This document shows positions 42,501 to 50,881 of a DNA stretch of 64,000 nucleotides, in pieces; position 1 is the stretch's first letter; every line of letters begins with the position of its first letter. Under the pieces are notes generated by a model, which was given only the letters and a program-made list of their open reading frames with translations, made no database searches and was not told where the DNA came from. The position numbers and the translations under genes were made by a program. The stretch is from Clostridiales bacterium. Its GTDB lineage: Bacteria > Bacillota > Clostridia > Oscillospirales > Oscillospiraceae. Location: contig SFLH01000002.1 in the NCBI GenBank assembly GCA_004554585.1, forward strand, positions 186,001 to 250,000, read 5' to 3'.

Positions 42501-43029
42501 CCACCCCGACGATGGTGACCTCGTCCACGGACAGGGCGTCTTGGTAGGTTCCGTCCCCGGTGTCCAGGGTGATGGTGTCGCCGATGGACAGGCCGGTCTC
42601 CTCCAGCAGCAGGGGCTCCACCAGACATTCGTCGGCGGCCTGGGGCAGGCGGCCCTCCTGGAGGGCGGGGACGTTGATCTCACTTCCCTCCTCATAGGAG
42701 ATCACCTTCACCACCAGGTCCCGGGCATCCAGGGTCAGGATGGCGTCAATGCTGTAGGAGCCTTGGGCCGCCAGAATGTCTGGCTGGGCCGCCAGGGCCT
42801 TGATGTCTCCCTCGGTCAGTCCCAGGGAGGAGAGGATGTGCAGGTCCATGAGCTTCTGCTGGTCGAAGTATTGATCGGCGGAGAGCTTCATGTCCGGCGC
42901 TGCCGCCCGCAGGCCAGCCAGGAAGCAGACGGCCAGGGCGGAGAGGATGAGCAGGGAGAGAAAGCGGGTAAAGGTGTGGCGGATCTCCCGCACGGTGTCG
43001 GTGAGCAGTCGGTTGGGTTTCCGCTTCAT
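39559..43029 (-). CDS. Large ABC transporter permease with two FtsX domains and a long coiled coil
   Basis: A 1156-residue membrane protein of the MacB/FtsX-like type. A first helix (about 19-42) is followed by an outside MacB-like part and a long coiled coil (about residues 245-640) built on repeats such as DAAKAQLDDAKAQLDTGEKAYQEG. The coil is broken by an Ala/Gln-rich part and a Tyr-rich insert (YSKVYAQCYSKYYAAAYDTLYDQAY). Three helices (about 660-800) form the first FtsX domain, then a second outer part and a final FtsX domain at the C-terminus. Such proteins export or extract substrates such as antimicrobial peptides; the substrate is unknown. AAAGGAGG precedes the ATG. Confidence 0.88.
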   Translation of the reverse strand: MKRKPNRLLTDTVREIRHTFTRFLSLLILSALAVCFLAGLRAAAPDMKLSADQYFDQQKLMDLHILSSLGLTEGDIKALAAQPDILAAQGSYSIDAILTLDARDLVVKVISYEEGSEINVPALQEGRLPQAADECLVEPLLLEETGLSIGDTITLDTGDGTYQDALSVDEVTIVGVATSPLYISIDRGTSSLGTGKVSAYLMLPSSAFTMDYYTDAYLLVDGAEELETYSEEYSQLIDDCAKELKPLALERCQLRLEDANDQITQAEQALAEGEKETEASLQEGQEELDAARKELDDGWADYQEGLTTFQEESAAGQKQLDAAKAQLDDAKAQLDTGEKAYQEGMASLEAAKPALEEARNELDAGWVEYNSGKAQYQLGLALYQASTVALETEAASQAAIQAAAQAASQADAQAKEEAAAAEATQPGSYQLVYSKVYAQCYSKYYAAAYDTLYDQAYNDLLSSSRYQDLKEQKAELDQAKKQLDAAKAQLDAGEAEYEDGLKEWENSSQTLAATRKSLDEGWEDYNSGLEELTAGQKTLAEELKQGQEQLDQAKEQLEEGEEEYAQGVQAYQEGEEEAEDQLNQARKEVEQAKRDVELLEEGQWYILDRDTNVGYASYSMDADRMSSLSTVFPLIFFLVAALVCLTTMTRMVEEQRTTIGGLKALGFSKRSIAVKYVGYGFLASAIGAVIGLAIGLTLLPWIICTAWLILYSIGDILYSFEPMTSLLACVASIGTVTLAALAACISTLSASPAELMRPKAPPMGKRILLERITPLWQKLSFHYKITLRNLFRYKKRFWMTVIGIGGCAALIVTAFGLRGSILGVMDMQYDEIYHYSAQVGLVDKVTPLEQQEVEDALDESNLVSGYLTCHTASYTAQSETYSVDCYLQTAESQEALAPFVSLRHRTNDDPVTLPDDGAVITEKMAILLDVEPGDTITLEGDSRVTIRVADVTEHYIQHYIYLSDTYYEKVFGSPPEDNTILVDLSTDTDQAEELESQLVALDGVTSLTLITDTRDTFTSSLESIDYAVILIIVCAAALAFVVLLNLTSINITERMRELATLKVLGFYDRELSSYVYRENVFLTIFGVALGMVLGKLLHQWLVLTVEIDMLMFGRSLSLSSYLWAALLTAAFSLLVNLAAHRKLKDLDMVESLKSVE

Positions 43030-43063
43030 GGCGCGCCTCCTTTCTGAGGGATTGGGGAAGGGG

Positions 43064-43765
43064 TTACCATTCGATCTGCTCCACCGGGGTGGGGGTCTCG
43101 TTGTGTTCGATGGCTTCCACCTGGCCGTTTTTCACGTGGATGACCTTGTCGGCCATGGGGGCGATGGCGGTGTTGTGGGTGATGACCACTACCGTCATGC
43201 CCTGCTGGCGGCAGGTGTCCTGAAGGAGTTTGAGGATGGACTTGCCGGTGACGTAGTCCAGCGCGCCGGTGGGCTCGTCGCACAGCAGGAGCTTGGGGTT
43301 CTTGGCCAGGGCCCGGGCGATGGCCACCCGCTGCTGTTCGCCGCCGGAGAGCTGGGCCGGGAAGTTGCCCAGCCGGTCCTGCAGGCCTACATGGGCCAGC
43401 ACGTCGGCGGCGGGCAGGGGAGACTTGCAGATTTGGGTGGCCAGCTCCACGTTTTCCAGGGCGGTGAGATTTTGCACCAGGTTGTAAAACTGAAAGACAA
43501 AGCCGATGTCGTAGCGGCGGTAGGCCGTCAGCTGCTTAGGGGTGTAGGCGCTGATCTGCTGGCCGTCCACCAGGATGGAGCCGGAGGTGCAGCTGTCCAT
43601 CCCCCCCAAAATGTTCAGCACCGTGGTCTTGCCCGCCCCGGAGGGGCCCACAATGACCACGAACTCCCCTCGCTCGATGTCGAAGGTGATGTTGTTCACG
43701 GCGGTAATGGTCACTTCGCCCATGTGGTAGCGCTTGACCACATGGTCCATGGAAATGTAAGACAC
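43064..43765 (-). CDS. ABC transporter ATPase, MacB/LolD type
   Basis: A 233-residue ATPase with Walker A GPSGAGKTT, signature LSGGEQQRVAIARA, and Walker B LLLCDEPTGALD. The start is GTG 43765 with GAGGTGAT upstream. It lies 34 nt before the large permease and powers it; the GALD ending in place of GNLD is common among antimicrobial-peptide exporters of this group. Its operon is read divergently from a TetR regulator, probably its controller. Confidence 0.93.
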   Translation of the reverse strand: MSYISMDHVVKRYHMGEVTITAVNNITFDIERGEFVVIVGPSGAGKTTVLNILGGMDSCTSGSILVDGQQISAYTPKQLTAYRRYDIGFVFQFYNLVQNLTALENVELATQICKSPLPAADVLAHVGLQDRLGNFPAQLSGGEQQRVAIARALAKNPKLLLCDEPTGALDYVTGKSILKLLQDTCRQQGMTVVVITHNTAIAPMADKVIHVKNGQVEAIEHNETPTPVEQIEW

Positions 43766-43793
43766 GGGATCACCTCTGTTGGTTATAAGACAG

Positions 43794-43899
43794 GTGTTGA
43801 TAATCTTGTTAGTTTCAGTATAATAAAGTTTGAGATAGTTACAACCGTCAATTGGCGCGGATGTGTTTAGAAATCAACACTTTCCAGGAACTGTGTTGA
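43794..43899. promoter_or_regulatory. Overlapping divergent promoters and candidate TetR operators
   Basis: Plus strand: TTGATA (43797-43802), TATAAT (43819-43824), 16 bp apart, towards tetR. Minus strand: TTGTAA (43844-43839), TATACT (43822-43817), 16 bp apart, towards the ABC genes. The two -10 boxes overlap, so only one polymerase can bind. The element GTGTTGAT occurs at 43794-43801, inverted as ATCAACAC at 43873-43880, and GTGTTGA again at 43893-43899; CAACAC..GTGTTG (43875-43898) forms a palindrome suited to a TetR dimer. Confidence 0.6.
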
Positions 43900-43935
43900 A
43901 AAATTGGATTTTCATGGAAGAAAAAAGGTGAAGAC

Positions 43936-44523
43936 ATGGAAGAAAAAGGAACGGACCGCCGGGTTCGCCGCACGAAAGCCCGGCTGCGGCAGGCCATGAC
44001 CCAGCTGATGCTGGAAAAAGACCTTTCCAGCATCACCGTGCGGGAGCTGACCGACCTGGCCGACGTCAACCGGGGCACGTTTTACACCCATTACAAAGAC
44101 ATCTACGACATGATCGATCAGGTGGAAAACGAGATCTTCTCGGAGCTGGAGGACCTGCTGGACCTGCACACCTCGGAGATCGTCCAGCGGGACATTGCGG
44201 CGGTGCTCCAGGAGGTCTTTCGGTTTGTGGGCCGGAACCAAAACCTCTGCCGGGTGTTTTTGACCCGGCAGTCGGCGGACCGCTTCTTCCAGCGGCTCAA
44301 CCAGCTCATCTACCGCAAATGTCTCGACGAGTGGAAGGAACTCTACCATACCGCCGACCGGGAGGCCCCCCGGTACGTGCTGGAGTTTGTGGTCTCCGGC
44401 ACGGTGGGTCTCATCCGTGCCTGGGCCACCAACGGTTTTCCGGAGCCGCCGGAGGACGTGGCGGAGCTGGCCAACCGGCTGATTCTGTACGGGGTCACGC
44501 CCCAGTGGCGGACCGGGGAGTGA
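43936..44523 (+). CDS. TetR-family transcriptional regulator
   Basis: A 195-residue regulator. The N-terminal helix-turn-helix reads SITVRELTDLADVNRGTFYTHYKD (about residues 31-55), the TetR pattern. The C-terminal part (FVVSGTVGLIRAWATNGFPEPPEDVAEL) resembles the TetR_C_8 type. Divergent position to the ABC exporter suggests control of it. AAAGGTGAAGAC precedes the ATG. Confidence 0.9.
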   Translation: MEEKGTDRRVRRTKARLRQAMTQLMLEKDLSSITVRELTDLADVNRGTFYTHYKDIYDMIDQVENEIFSELEDLLDLHTSEIVQRDIAAVLQEVFRFVGRNQNLCRVFLTRQSADRFFQRLNQLIYRKCLDEWKELYHTADREAPRYVLEFVVSGTVGLIRAWATNGFPEPPEDVAELANRLILYGVTPQWRTGE

Positions 44524-45007
44524 GAGTCTGGGGGGCGGGACGGCGTGTCGGTCCCTGCTGCGGTTGGCGGGGGGAGGCCGGCGTCAGAGTTGTCCCTTGG
44601 CCGGCGGGCAGGGGAGCTCTGTCACCCCCTGTCGAGGAAGGGAGACTTCCCTCCGGGGAAGGGGCGGGGGTGTCCCCGCGTCCGCCCTGACCCCCTGTTT
44701 AATTTGTAACGGTTCCCTTGGCGCGGCGTTGGCCTTTTTATATATAAGGTATGAAAATCCAGGAGGCCGGCGAAAAATCGTTGACTTGAATATGCCCGAG
44801 GGGTATGCTATAGTTAACTTTGTAGAAATCCACAGGAGGGAGTCCATTCCCGCTTGGGGAAAATTTGGCGTGCCGGGGATTCCCTGCCCGGCCCGGAAAG
44901 AAGCCAATCTCGCAAAGACAACATACCGGCAGGGTCTCCTGTCGGTATGTTCTGACATTACCTGCCCTCTCCCGCCGGCGCGCCCGGCGGCGGGCCTTGG
45001 AGGGACC
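44524..45007. other. Non-coding GC-rich spacer and leader of the methyltransferase gene
   Basis: No gene is supported in 44524-44780; it is GC-rich with small stems such as GCGGGG/CCCCGC near 44665-44680. A promoter at 44786-44814 begins a leader of about 190 nt with a strong hairpin AACATACCGGCAGG/CCTGTCGGTATGTT (44920-44933 with 44938-44951, one G-T pair, loop GTCT) and no U-run after it. The frame of the next gene is open through this leader, but no suitable start with ribosome site is seen before 45008. Confidence 0.45.
44786..44814 (+). promoter_or_regulatory. Promoter with extended -10 for the trmH-type/dprA/topA unit
   Basis: TTGAAT (44786-44791) and TATAGT (44809-44814) are 17 bp apart; TG at 44806-44807 gives an extended -10. 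Confidence 0.7.
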
Positions 45008-45778
45008 ATGGAGACCATTACAAGCAGAACCAATTCCCTCATCACCCGCATCCGCAAGCTCACGGCTGACCGCAAGTTCCGCCGGCAGCAGAGACTCATG
45101 GTGTGCGAGGGACCCAAAATGCTGGCCGAGGCCATCCGCTGGCAAGCCCGGCTGGAGACCGTCCTGTGGCAGGAGGGGGTCCAGCCCACCCAAGAGCTGC
45201 CCGATGGGGTGCGGCAGGCGGCCGTACCCGCCGACCTGCTGCGATCGGTGGCTCCCACCCAGACCCCCCAGCAGGTGCTCTTCCTGTGCGCTTTGCCGGA
45301 CCATGGGCTGCCGGAGGACCTCTCCGGCACCCGCTACCTGGTCCTGGACGGCCTGCAGGACCCGGGGAACGTGGGCACTCTGTGGCGTACAGCCGACGCC
45401 TTCGGGGCAGACGGCCTGGTGCTGCTGCCTGGCTGTGCCGACCCCTGGAACCCCAAGACCCTCCGGGCCACCATGGGAGCCTGCTTCCGGCTGCCGGTGT
45501 GGGAGGGGACGCTGGAGCAGCTTCTGCCCCGGCTGGACCGGGCGGGACTGCCCCTGTACGCCACCGCCCTGCAGGCGGACACCGTGGACATCCGCCAGGC
45601 TGACCTGACCCGGGCTGCCGTGGTCATCGGCAGTGAGGGACACGGGGTCAGCCAGCAAGTGCTGGCGGCCAGCCGGCAGACCATTCAAATTCCCATGACC
45701 GACCGCTGTGAGTCCCTCAACGCCGCCGCCGCCGGCGCGGTGGTGCTGTGGCAGATGGGCTTTGGCGGCCGAGGATGA
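45008..45778 (+). CDS. SpoU/TrmH-family RNA 2'-O-methyltransferase
   Basis: A 256-residue SPOUT methyltransferase. The N-terminal substrate-binding part (SLITRIRKLTADRKFRRQQRLMVCEGPKM) is followed by the three knot motifs: DGLQDPGNVGTLWRTADAFG, GSEGHGVSQQVL, and IPMTDRCESLNAAAAGAVVLW. It methylates a ribose in rRNA or tRNA; the exact site is not clear. ATG 45008 follows GGAGGG. A leader with a strong hairpin precedes it. Confidence 0.92.
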   Translation: METITSRTNSLITRIRKLTADRKFRRQQRLMVCEGPKMLAEAIRWQARLETVLWQEGVQPTQELPDGVRQAAVPADLLRSVAPTQTPQQVLFLCALPDHGLPEDLSGTRYLVLDGLQDPGNVGTLWRTADAFGADGLVLLPGCADPWNPKTLRATMGACFRLPVWEGTLEQLLPRLDRAGLPLYATALQADTVDIRQADLTRAAVVIGSEGHGVSQQVLAASRQTIQIPMTDRCESLNAAAAGAVVLWQMGFGGRG

Positions 45779-45800
45779 GCGCGACAAAGGAGGGCCCGGC

Positions 45801-47069
45801 ATGAGCAATCTGCGGCACTGGCTGTGGCTGAGCACCCGGGGGTCTGCCCCGGGGATGTATGCCGCCCGGATTTTGGACCACTTCGGCACCCCGGAGAGGG
45901 CCTATTACGCCGACCCGGCGGAGTATGCCCATCTGGAGGGGGTGCCCCAGAAGGTGCGCCAGGCCCTGGAGGACAAGGACCTGTCCCAGGCCGACCAGAT
46001 CCTCACCCAATGCCAGTCCCTGGGCATTCACGTGCTGACCAGTCAGGATGCCGCCTTTCCCCGGCGGCTGGCCCAGCTGGACAGCGCCCCCTGCGTGCTG
46101 TATGTGAAGGGGCGTTTGCCCCAGATCGACCAGGAGGCCGCTGTGGCCATTGTGGGCGCCCGACAGGCCAGCCCCTACGGCGTTATGGCCGCCGGGCGGA
46201 TGGGCCTGGACCTGGCCCGCCAGGGGGTTCTGGTGGTCAGCGGCAGCGCCCGAGGAGTGGACGCCGCGGCCCTGCAGGGGGCCCTGCGGGGTGGCGGCCA
46301 GGTGATCTCGGTGCTGGGCAACGGCATCGACGTGATCTATCCCCCCTATCACCGGGACCTGTACGAGGACGTGGCCGCCGCCGGAGCCCTGATCAGTGAG
46401 TATCCCCCGGGAACCCCGCCAGCTGGCAGCCATTTTCCCGTCCGCAACCGCCTCATCGCCGGGCTGTGCCTGGGGGTGCTGGTGGTGGAGGGGACGGAGA
46501 CCAGCGGCTCCCTCATCACCGCCCGGTGGGCCCTGGAGCAGGGCAGGGACGTGTTCGCCGTGCCCGGAAGCATCGACGCCCCACTCAGCCGGGGACCCAA
46601 TGGCCTGATCCGCCGCAGCGAGGCCAAGCTGGTCCAGGACGCCTGGGACGTGATCGAGGAATACCGGGAGCTTTACCCGGACAAACTCCGTCCACGAACC
46701 CCGCTGTCTCATCCGGCAGCCCAGGCCCGGCTGGAGCATCTGCCGGCAGCCCCTGCCCGCCCTTTGACAGGCGGCCGGGAAGAGACAGGGGAGGCCCCGG
46801 TATCTGCCCAGGAAGAGGCCCCGGCGCGGTTGGTCATCGACCTGGCCAAGGACCCGGAGGCCCTGCCCGACGACCAGGCCGCCCTGTTGCGGGCGCTGCA
46901 GCGGGGCCAGGGACACACCGCCGACGAGCTGGTGGAGGCCACCGGCCTGCCTGCCCGGCGGGTCCTGTCCGCCCTGACCATTCTCCAGGTGCGCCAGATG
47001 GTGGCCGAGGAGAACCGCCGCTTCACCACCCTGGTGGAGCTGAGAGAAGACATCCAACCGCCCCAATAA
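45801..47069 (+). CDS. dprA: DNA processing protein DprA
   Basis: A 422-residue protein that loads RecA on incoming single-stranded DNA in transformation. AAAGGAGGG precedes ATG 45801. It has an N-terminal helix-hairpin-helix-like part, a Rossmann core with VAIVGARQASPYG, VVSGSARGVDAAALQGAL and GNGIDVIYPPYHRDLY, then PVRNRLIAGLCLGVLVVE, and a C-terminal winged-helix domain (GHTADELVEATGLPARRVLSAL). In most DprA the motif reads GLARGID..AH; here Ser and Ala replace two of these positions. topA follows, the common dprA-topA pair. Confidence 0.95.
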   Translation: MSNLRHWLWLSTRGSAPGMYAARILDHFGTPERAYYADPAEYAHLEGVPQKVRQALEDKDLSQADQILTQCQSLGIHVLTSQDAAFPRRLAQLDSAPCVLYVKGRLPQIDQEAAVAIVGARQASPYGVMAAGRMGLDLARQGVLVVSGSARGVDAAALQGALRGGGQVISVLGNGIDVIYPPYHRDLYEDVAAAGALISEYPPGTPPAGSHFPVRNRLIAGLCLGVLVVEGTETSGSLITARWALEQGRDVFAVPGSIDAPLSRGPNGLIRRSEAKLVQDAWDVIEEYRELYPDKLRPRTPLSHPAAQARLEHLPAAPARPLTGGREETGEAPVSAQEEAPARLVIDLAKDPEALPDDQAALLRALQRGQGHTADELVEATGLPARRVLSALTILQVRQMVAEENRRFTTLVELREDIQPPQ

Positions 47070-47171
47070 GCGGGCGGATCGCAGCCCGGCGGGCCCTCTT
47101 GCGGGCCCTGCCGGAGGATAGATGCTGTGCCGGACCCAGGTCCGGCCAGAGAAGAATTCGGAGGAAATCGC

Positions 47172-49562
47172 GTGGCGAAATCAAATTTAGTCATCGTAGA
47201 GTCACCGGCCAAAGCAAAGACCATTGGAAAGTATCTGGGGCCCACCTATCAGGTGCTGGCCTCCATGGGCCATGTCCGGGATCTGCCCAAGAGCAAGATG
47301 GGGGTGGACCTGGAAAACAACGACTTCACCCCCCATTACCAGCCCATTAAGGGTAAAGAGGAGACCATTGCCGAGCTCAAGGACGCGGCAGACCACAGCG
47401 AAAAAGTCTACCTGGCCACCGACCCGGACCGGGAAGGAGAGGCCATTTCCTGGCACCTGAAGGAGCTGCTGGACCTGCCCGACAGCAAGACCAGCCGAGT
47501 GACCTTCAACGAGATCACCAAGAAGGTGGTCACCGAGAGCATCGCGGCCCCCCGGGAGATCGACCAGAACCTGGTGGATGCTCAGCAGGCTCGGCGTATC
47601 CTGGACCGGATCGTGGGCTATGAGCTCTCCCCCCTGCTGTGGAAGAAGATCCGCCGGGGCCTGTCCGCCGGACGGGTCCAGTCGGTGGCCACCCGCCTGG
47701 TGGCCGAGCGGGAGGAGGAGATTCGGGCCTTTGTGCCCCAGGAGTACTGGACCTTAGAGGTCATCCTGGACCGGGTGGCCCCCAACCAGGGCAGCTTCCG
47801 CACCCAGTTCTACGGTCGGGAGAAGAAGATGGAGCTGCACTCCAAGGAAGAGGTGGACCAGATTCTGGCCGACATCCAGGACGCCCCCTTTACCGTCAGC
47901 AGCATCAAACGACAGGACAAGAACCGGGCCCCGGCGCCCCCCTTCATCACCAGCACCCTCCAGCAGGAGGCCTCTCGGAAGCTGAACATGAGCCCCCGGC
48001 GAACCATGTCCATTGCCCAGCAGCTGTATGAGGGCGTGGACATCCAGGGGGAGGGGACCGTGGGTCTGATCACCTACATGAGAACCGACTCCCTGCGTCT
48101 GTCCGACGAGGCCATCGCCGCAGCCCGGTCCTTTGCTGGCGCTCGGTATGGCCAGGAGTATCTCCCCCCCGCCCCCCGGCAGTTCAAGACCAAGGCCGGT
48201 GCCCAGGACGCCCACGAGGCCATCCGGCCCTCCAACGTGGCTCTGACCCCGGAGAGCATCAAAAAGGACCTGACCACCGAGCAGTTCCGCCTGTATAAGC
48301 TCATCTGGAGCCGCTTTTTGGCCTGCCAGATGGCCTCCGCCGTCTACGACAGCCTGGGCATCGAGGTCACCAGCGCTGGTTATGTCTTCAAGGCCAGCCG
48401 GTCGGAGGTGAAATTCCCGGGCTTTCTGGCTGTGTATGAGGAGGGCCGGGACGACGACGGGGAGGAGGTCCAGACCCGTCTGCCCAACCTCCAGGAGGGA
48501 GAGCCCTTGAAGCGAGGGGAGACCAAGCCCGAACAGAAGTTCACCCAGCCCCCCACTCGATACACCGAGGCTACCCTCATCCGGGCTCTGGAGGAGAAAG
48601 GGATCGGCCGCCCCTCCACCTACGCCCCCACCATCACCACCATCATGAACCGGGAGTATGTGGTCAAGGACGGCAAGTACCTGCACACCACCCCTCTGGG
48701 AGAGGTGGTCACGGGCCTGATGAAGGACAAATTCCACGACATTGTGGACTACGACTTCACCGCCGACATGGAAAGCCGCCTGGACAAGGTGGAGAGCGGC
48801 GCGGAGAACTGGAAGCAGCTGCTGCGGGACTTTTACCAGGACTTCCACCAGGAGCTGGTCCAGGCGGAGCAGGACCTGGACGGCACCCGCATCAAGGTCC
48901 CCGACGAGGTCTCCGACGAGGTCTGCGACCTGTGCGGCCGGCAGATGGTGGTCAAGTCCGGCCGGTTCGGCCGCTTTTTGGCCTGCCCGGGCTTCCCGGA
49001 GTGTACCTTCACCAAGCCCCTGGTCATTGAGATGCCCGGCAAGTGCCCCAAGTGCGGCAGCCGGCTGCTGAAGAAGACCTCCCGCAACGGCTACACCTAC
49101 TACGGCTGCGAGCGCAACGGTGACAAACTGGGCCGGGCCTGCGACTTTATGACCTGGGACGTACCCGTGAAGGACAACTGCCCCGAGTGCGGCTGGACCA
49201 TGTTCAAGAAGTCCGGCCGGGGCTTTAAGAAGCCATTCTGCATCAACGAGTCCTGCCCTGCCTTTGTCCCCGAGGAGAAGCGGGGGGGCTACCGAAAGAA
49301 AAAGACCGAGGAGGCCAAGACCGACGCCGCTGCCCCGGAGGAGGCCGCTCCGGCAGAGGAGAAAACCACCGCCAAAAAGACGGCCAAGAAGACCGCTGAG
49401 AAGAAGCCGGCGGCGAAAAAGACCACCAAAAAGACCGCCGAGAAAAAGCCGGCGGCTAAGAAAACCACCACCAAAAAGACCGTGGCCAAGAAGACGGCGG
49501 AAAAGGAGGCCCCGGCCCCTGAGTCCGTCAGAGAGACCCCTGGGGAGGAAAGCCATGACTGA
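47172..49562 (+). CDS. topA: DNA topoisomerase I with zinc ribbons and Lys/Ala-rich tail
   Basis: A 796-residue type IA topoisomerase that relaxes negative supercoils. GTG 47172 has GGAGGAAA upstream and gives MAKSNLVIVESPAKAKTIGKYLG. The active-site Tyr302 is in ITYMRTDSLRLS. Three C-terminal Cys4 ribbons are seen (CDLCGRQM.., CPKCGSRL.., CPECGWTM..). The last 65 residues are a histone-H1-like tail with repeated KKTAEKKPAAKKTT blocks. The gene overlaps trmFO by 8 nt. Confidence 0.96.
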   Translation: MAKSNLVIVESPAKAKTIGKYLGPTYQVLASMGHVRDLPKSKMGVDLENNDFTPHYQPIKGKEETIAELKDAADHSEKVYLATDPDREGEAISWHLKELLDLPDSKTSRVTFNEITKKVVTESIAAPREIDQNLVDAQQARRILDRIVGYELSPLLWKKIRRGLSAGRVQSVATRLVAEREEEIRAFVPQEYWTLEVILDRVAPNQGSFRTQFYGREKKMELHSKEEVDQILADIQDAPFTVSSIKRQDKNRAPAPPFITSTLQQEASRKLNMSPRRTMSIAQQLYEGVDIQGEGTVGLITYMRTDSLRLSDEAIAAARSFAGARYGQEYLPPAPRQFKTKAGAQDAHEAIRPSNVALTPESIKKDLTTEQFRLYKLIWSRFLACQMASAVYDSLGIEVTSAGYVFKASRSEVKFPGFLAVYEEGRDDDGEEVQTRLPNLQEGEPLKRGETKPEQKFTQPPTRYTEATLIRALEEKGIGRPSTYAPTITTIMNREYVVKDGKYLHTTPLGEVVTGLMKDKFHDIVDYDFTADMESRLDKVESGAENWKQLLRDFYQDFHQELVQAEQDLDGTRIKVPDEVSDEVCDLCGRQMVVKSGRFGRFLACPGFPECTFTKPLVIEMPGKCPKCGSRLLKKTSRNGYTYYGCERNGDKLGRACDFMTWDVPVKDNCPECGWTMFKKSGRGFKKPFCINESCPAFVPEEKRGGYRKKKTEEAKTDAAAPEEAAPAEEKTTAKKTAKKTAEKKPAAKKTTKKTAEKKPAAKKTTTKKTVAKKTAEKEAPAPESVRETPGEESHD

Positions 49563-50862
49563 GACCGTCACCATCCTTGGGGCAGGCCTGGCCGGGTGCG
49601 AGGCCGCCTGGCAGCTGGCCAAGCGGGGCATCCCCGTGGTCCTGTGGGAGATGAAGCCCCAGCGGAAGACCCCCGCCCACCACACAGACCTGTTCGGGGA
49701 GCTGGTGTGTTCCAACTCCCTGCGCTCGGATCAGCTGGAAAACGCCGTGGGACTGCTGAAAGAGGAGCTGCGGCGGCTGGACTCCCTCATCCTCCGCTGT
49801 GCCGACGAGCACAGGGTGGCCGCTGGGGGTGCCCTAGCGGTGGACCGCACGGCCTTTGCCCAGGCCATCACCGACGCCATCCGCCAGCATCCCAACATCA
49901 CCGTGAAAGAGGGGGAGGTCACCGAACTGCCCCAAGAGGGCCAGGTGATTGTGGCCACCGGCCCCCTCACCGCCGATGCCCTGGCCCAAGACATCGCCCA
50001 AAAGCTGCCACAGGGGGGACATCTGCACTTTTACGATGCCGCCGCCCCCCTGGTGACCTTTGAGAGTGTGGACATGGACAGCGCCTGGTTTGCCTCCCGC
50101 TACGACAAGGGGACGGCGGACTACATCAACTGCCCCCTGTCCCAGGAGGAGTACCTGGCCTTTTGGGACGCCCTTTGCCAGGCCAAAGAGGCCCCCGTCC
50201 ACGGCTTTGAGGACAAGAACGTCTTTGAGGGCTGCATGCCAGTGGAGGTCATGGCTCGGCGAGGGGAGCAGACCCTGTGCTATGGCCCCCTCAAACCCCG
50301 GGGCCTGCGGGACCCCAAGACCGGCCAGGAGCCCTATGCGGTGGTCCAGCTGCGGCGGGACAACGCCGACGGCACCATCTACAACCTGGTGGGCTTTCAA
50401 ACCCACCTGACCTGGCCCGAGCAGAAGCGGGTCTTTTCCATGATCCCCGCCCTGAGAAACGCGGAATTCGTCCGCTACGGGGTCATGCACCGCAACACCT
50501 ATCTGGACTCCCCCCGGCTGCTGGACCGGTACTACCGGGTGCGCACCCAGCCCCGGCTGGTCTTTGCCGGCCAGATCACCGGCGTGGAGGGGTATGTGGA
50601 GTCCACCGCCTCCGGCTGCCTGGCAGCCCTGGAGCTGGCCCGCCGGCTGGAGGGTAGGCCCCCCATCGACTTTCCTCAGGAGACCGCCATCGGCGCCCTG
50701 GCCCTGTATGTGAGCAATGAGACGGTGGAGCACTTCCAGCCCATGAACGTGAACTTTGGCATCATGCCCCCTCTGGGCTACCGGGTGAAGGGAAAGCGGA
50801 ACAAGAACGCCGCCCTGTCCCAGCGCGCCCTGGAGGCCCTGGCGGGGCTGGGAGAACTGTGA
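49555..50862 (+). CDS. trmFO: Folate-dependent tRNA (uracil-54-C5)-methyltransferase TrmFO
   Basis: A 435-residue FAD enzyme that uses methylene-tetrahydrofolate to make ribothymidine at position 54 of tRNA. N-terminal FAD motif VTILGAGLAGCEAAWQLAKRG, then LVCSNSLRSDQLENAVGLLKEE with Cys53, and FEGCMPVEVMARRG with the second catalytic Cys near 226. It overlaps the topA end; the ribosome site GGGGAGGAA is inside topA. dprA-topA-trmFO order is typical of Firmicutes. Confidence 0.96.
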   Translation: MTETVTILGAGLAGCEAAWQLAKRGIPVVLWEMKPQRKTPAHHTDLFGELVCSNSLRSDQLENAVGLLKEELRRLDSLILRCADEHRVAAGGALAVDRTAFAQAITDAIRQHPNITVKEGEVTELPQEGQVIVATGPLTADALAQDIAQKLPQGGHLHFYDAAAPLVTFESVDMDSAWFASRYDKGTADYINCPLSQEEYLAFWDALCQAKEAPVHGFEDKNVFEGCMPVEVMARRGEQTLCYGPLKPRGLRDPKTGQEPYAVVQLRRDNADGTIYNLVGFQTHLTWPEQKRVFSMIPALRNAEFVRYGVMHRNTYLDSPRLLDRYYRVRTQPRLVFAGQITGVEGYVESTASGCLAALELARRLEGRPPIDFPQETAIGALALYVSNETVEHFQPMNVNFGIMPPLGYRVKGKRNKNAALSQRALEALAGLGEL

Positions 50863-50881
50863 GAAAGAAGGCGAGAGAGCT

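Noticed and set aside
44564..45007. Longer N-terminal extension of the SpoU-type methyltransferase
   Set aside because: The frame is open back to 44564, but it crosses the promoter and leader hairpin, and no start with a ribosome site is seen before 45008.
47754..49715. A 653-codon minus-strand frame opposite topA
   Set aside because: Same cause; part of its length comes from the Lys/Ala repeat of the topA tail.
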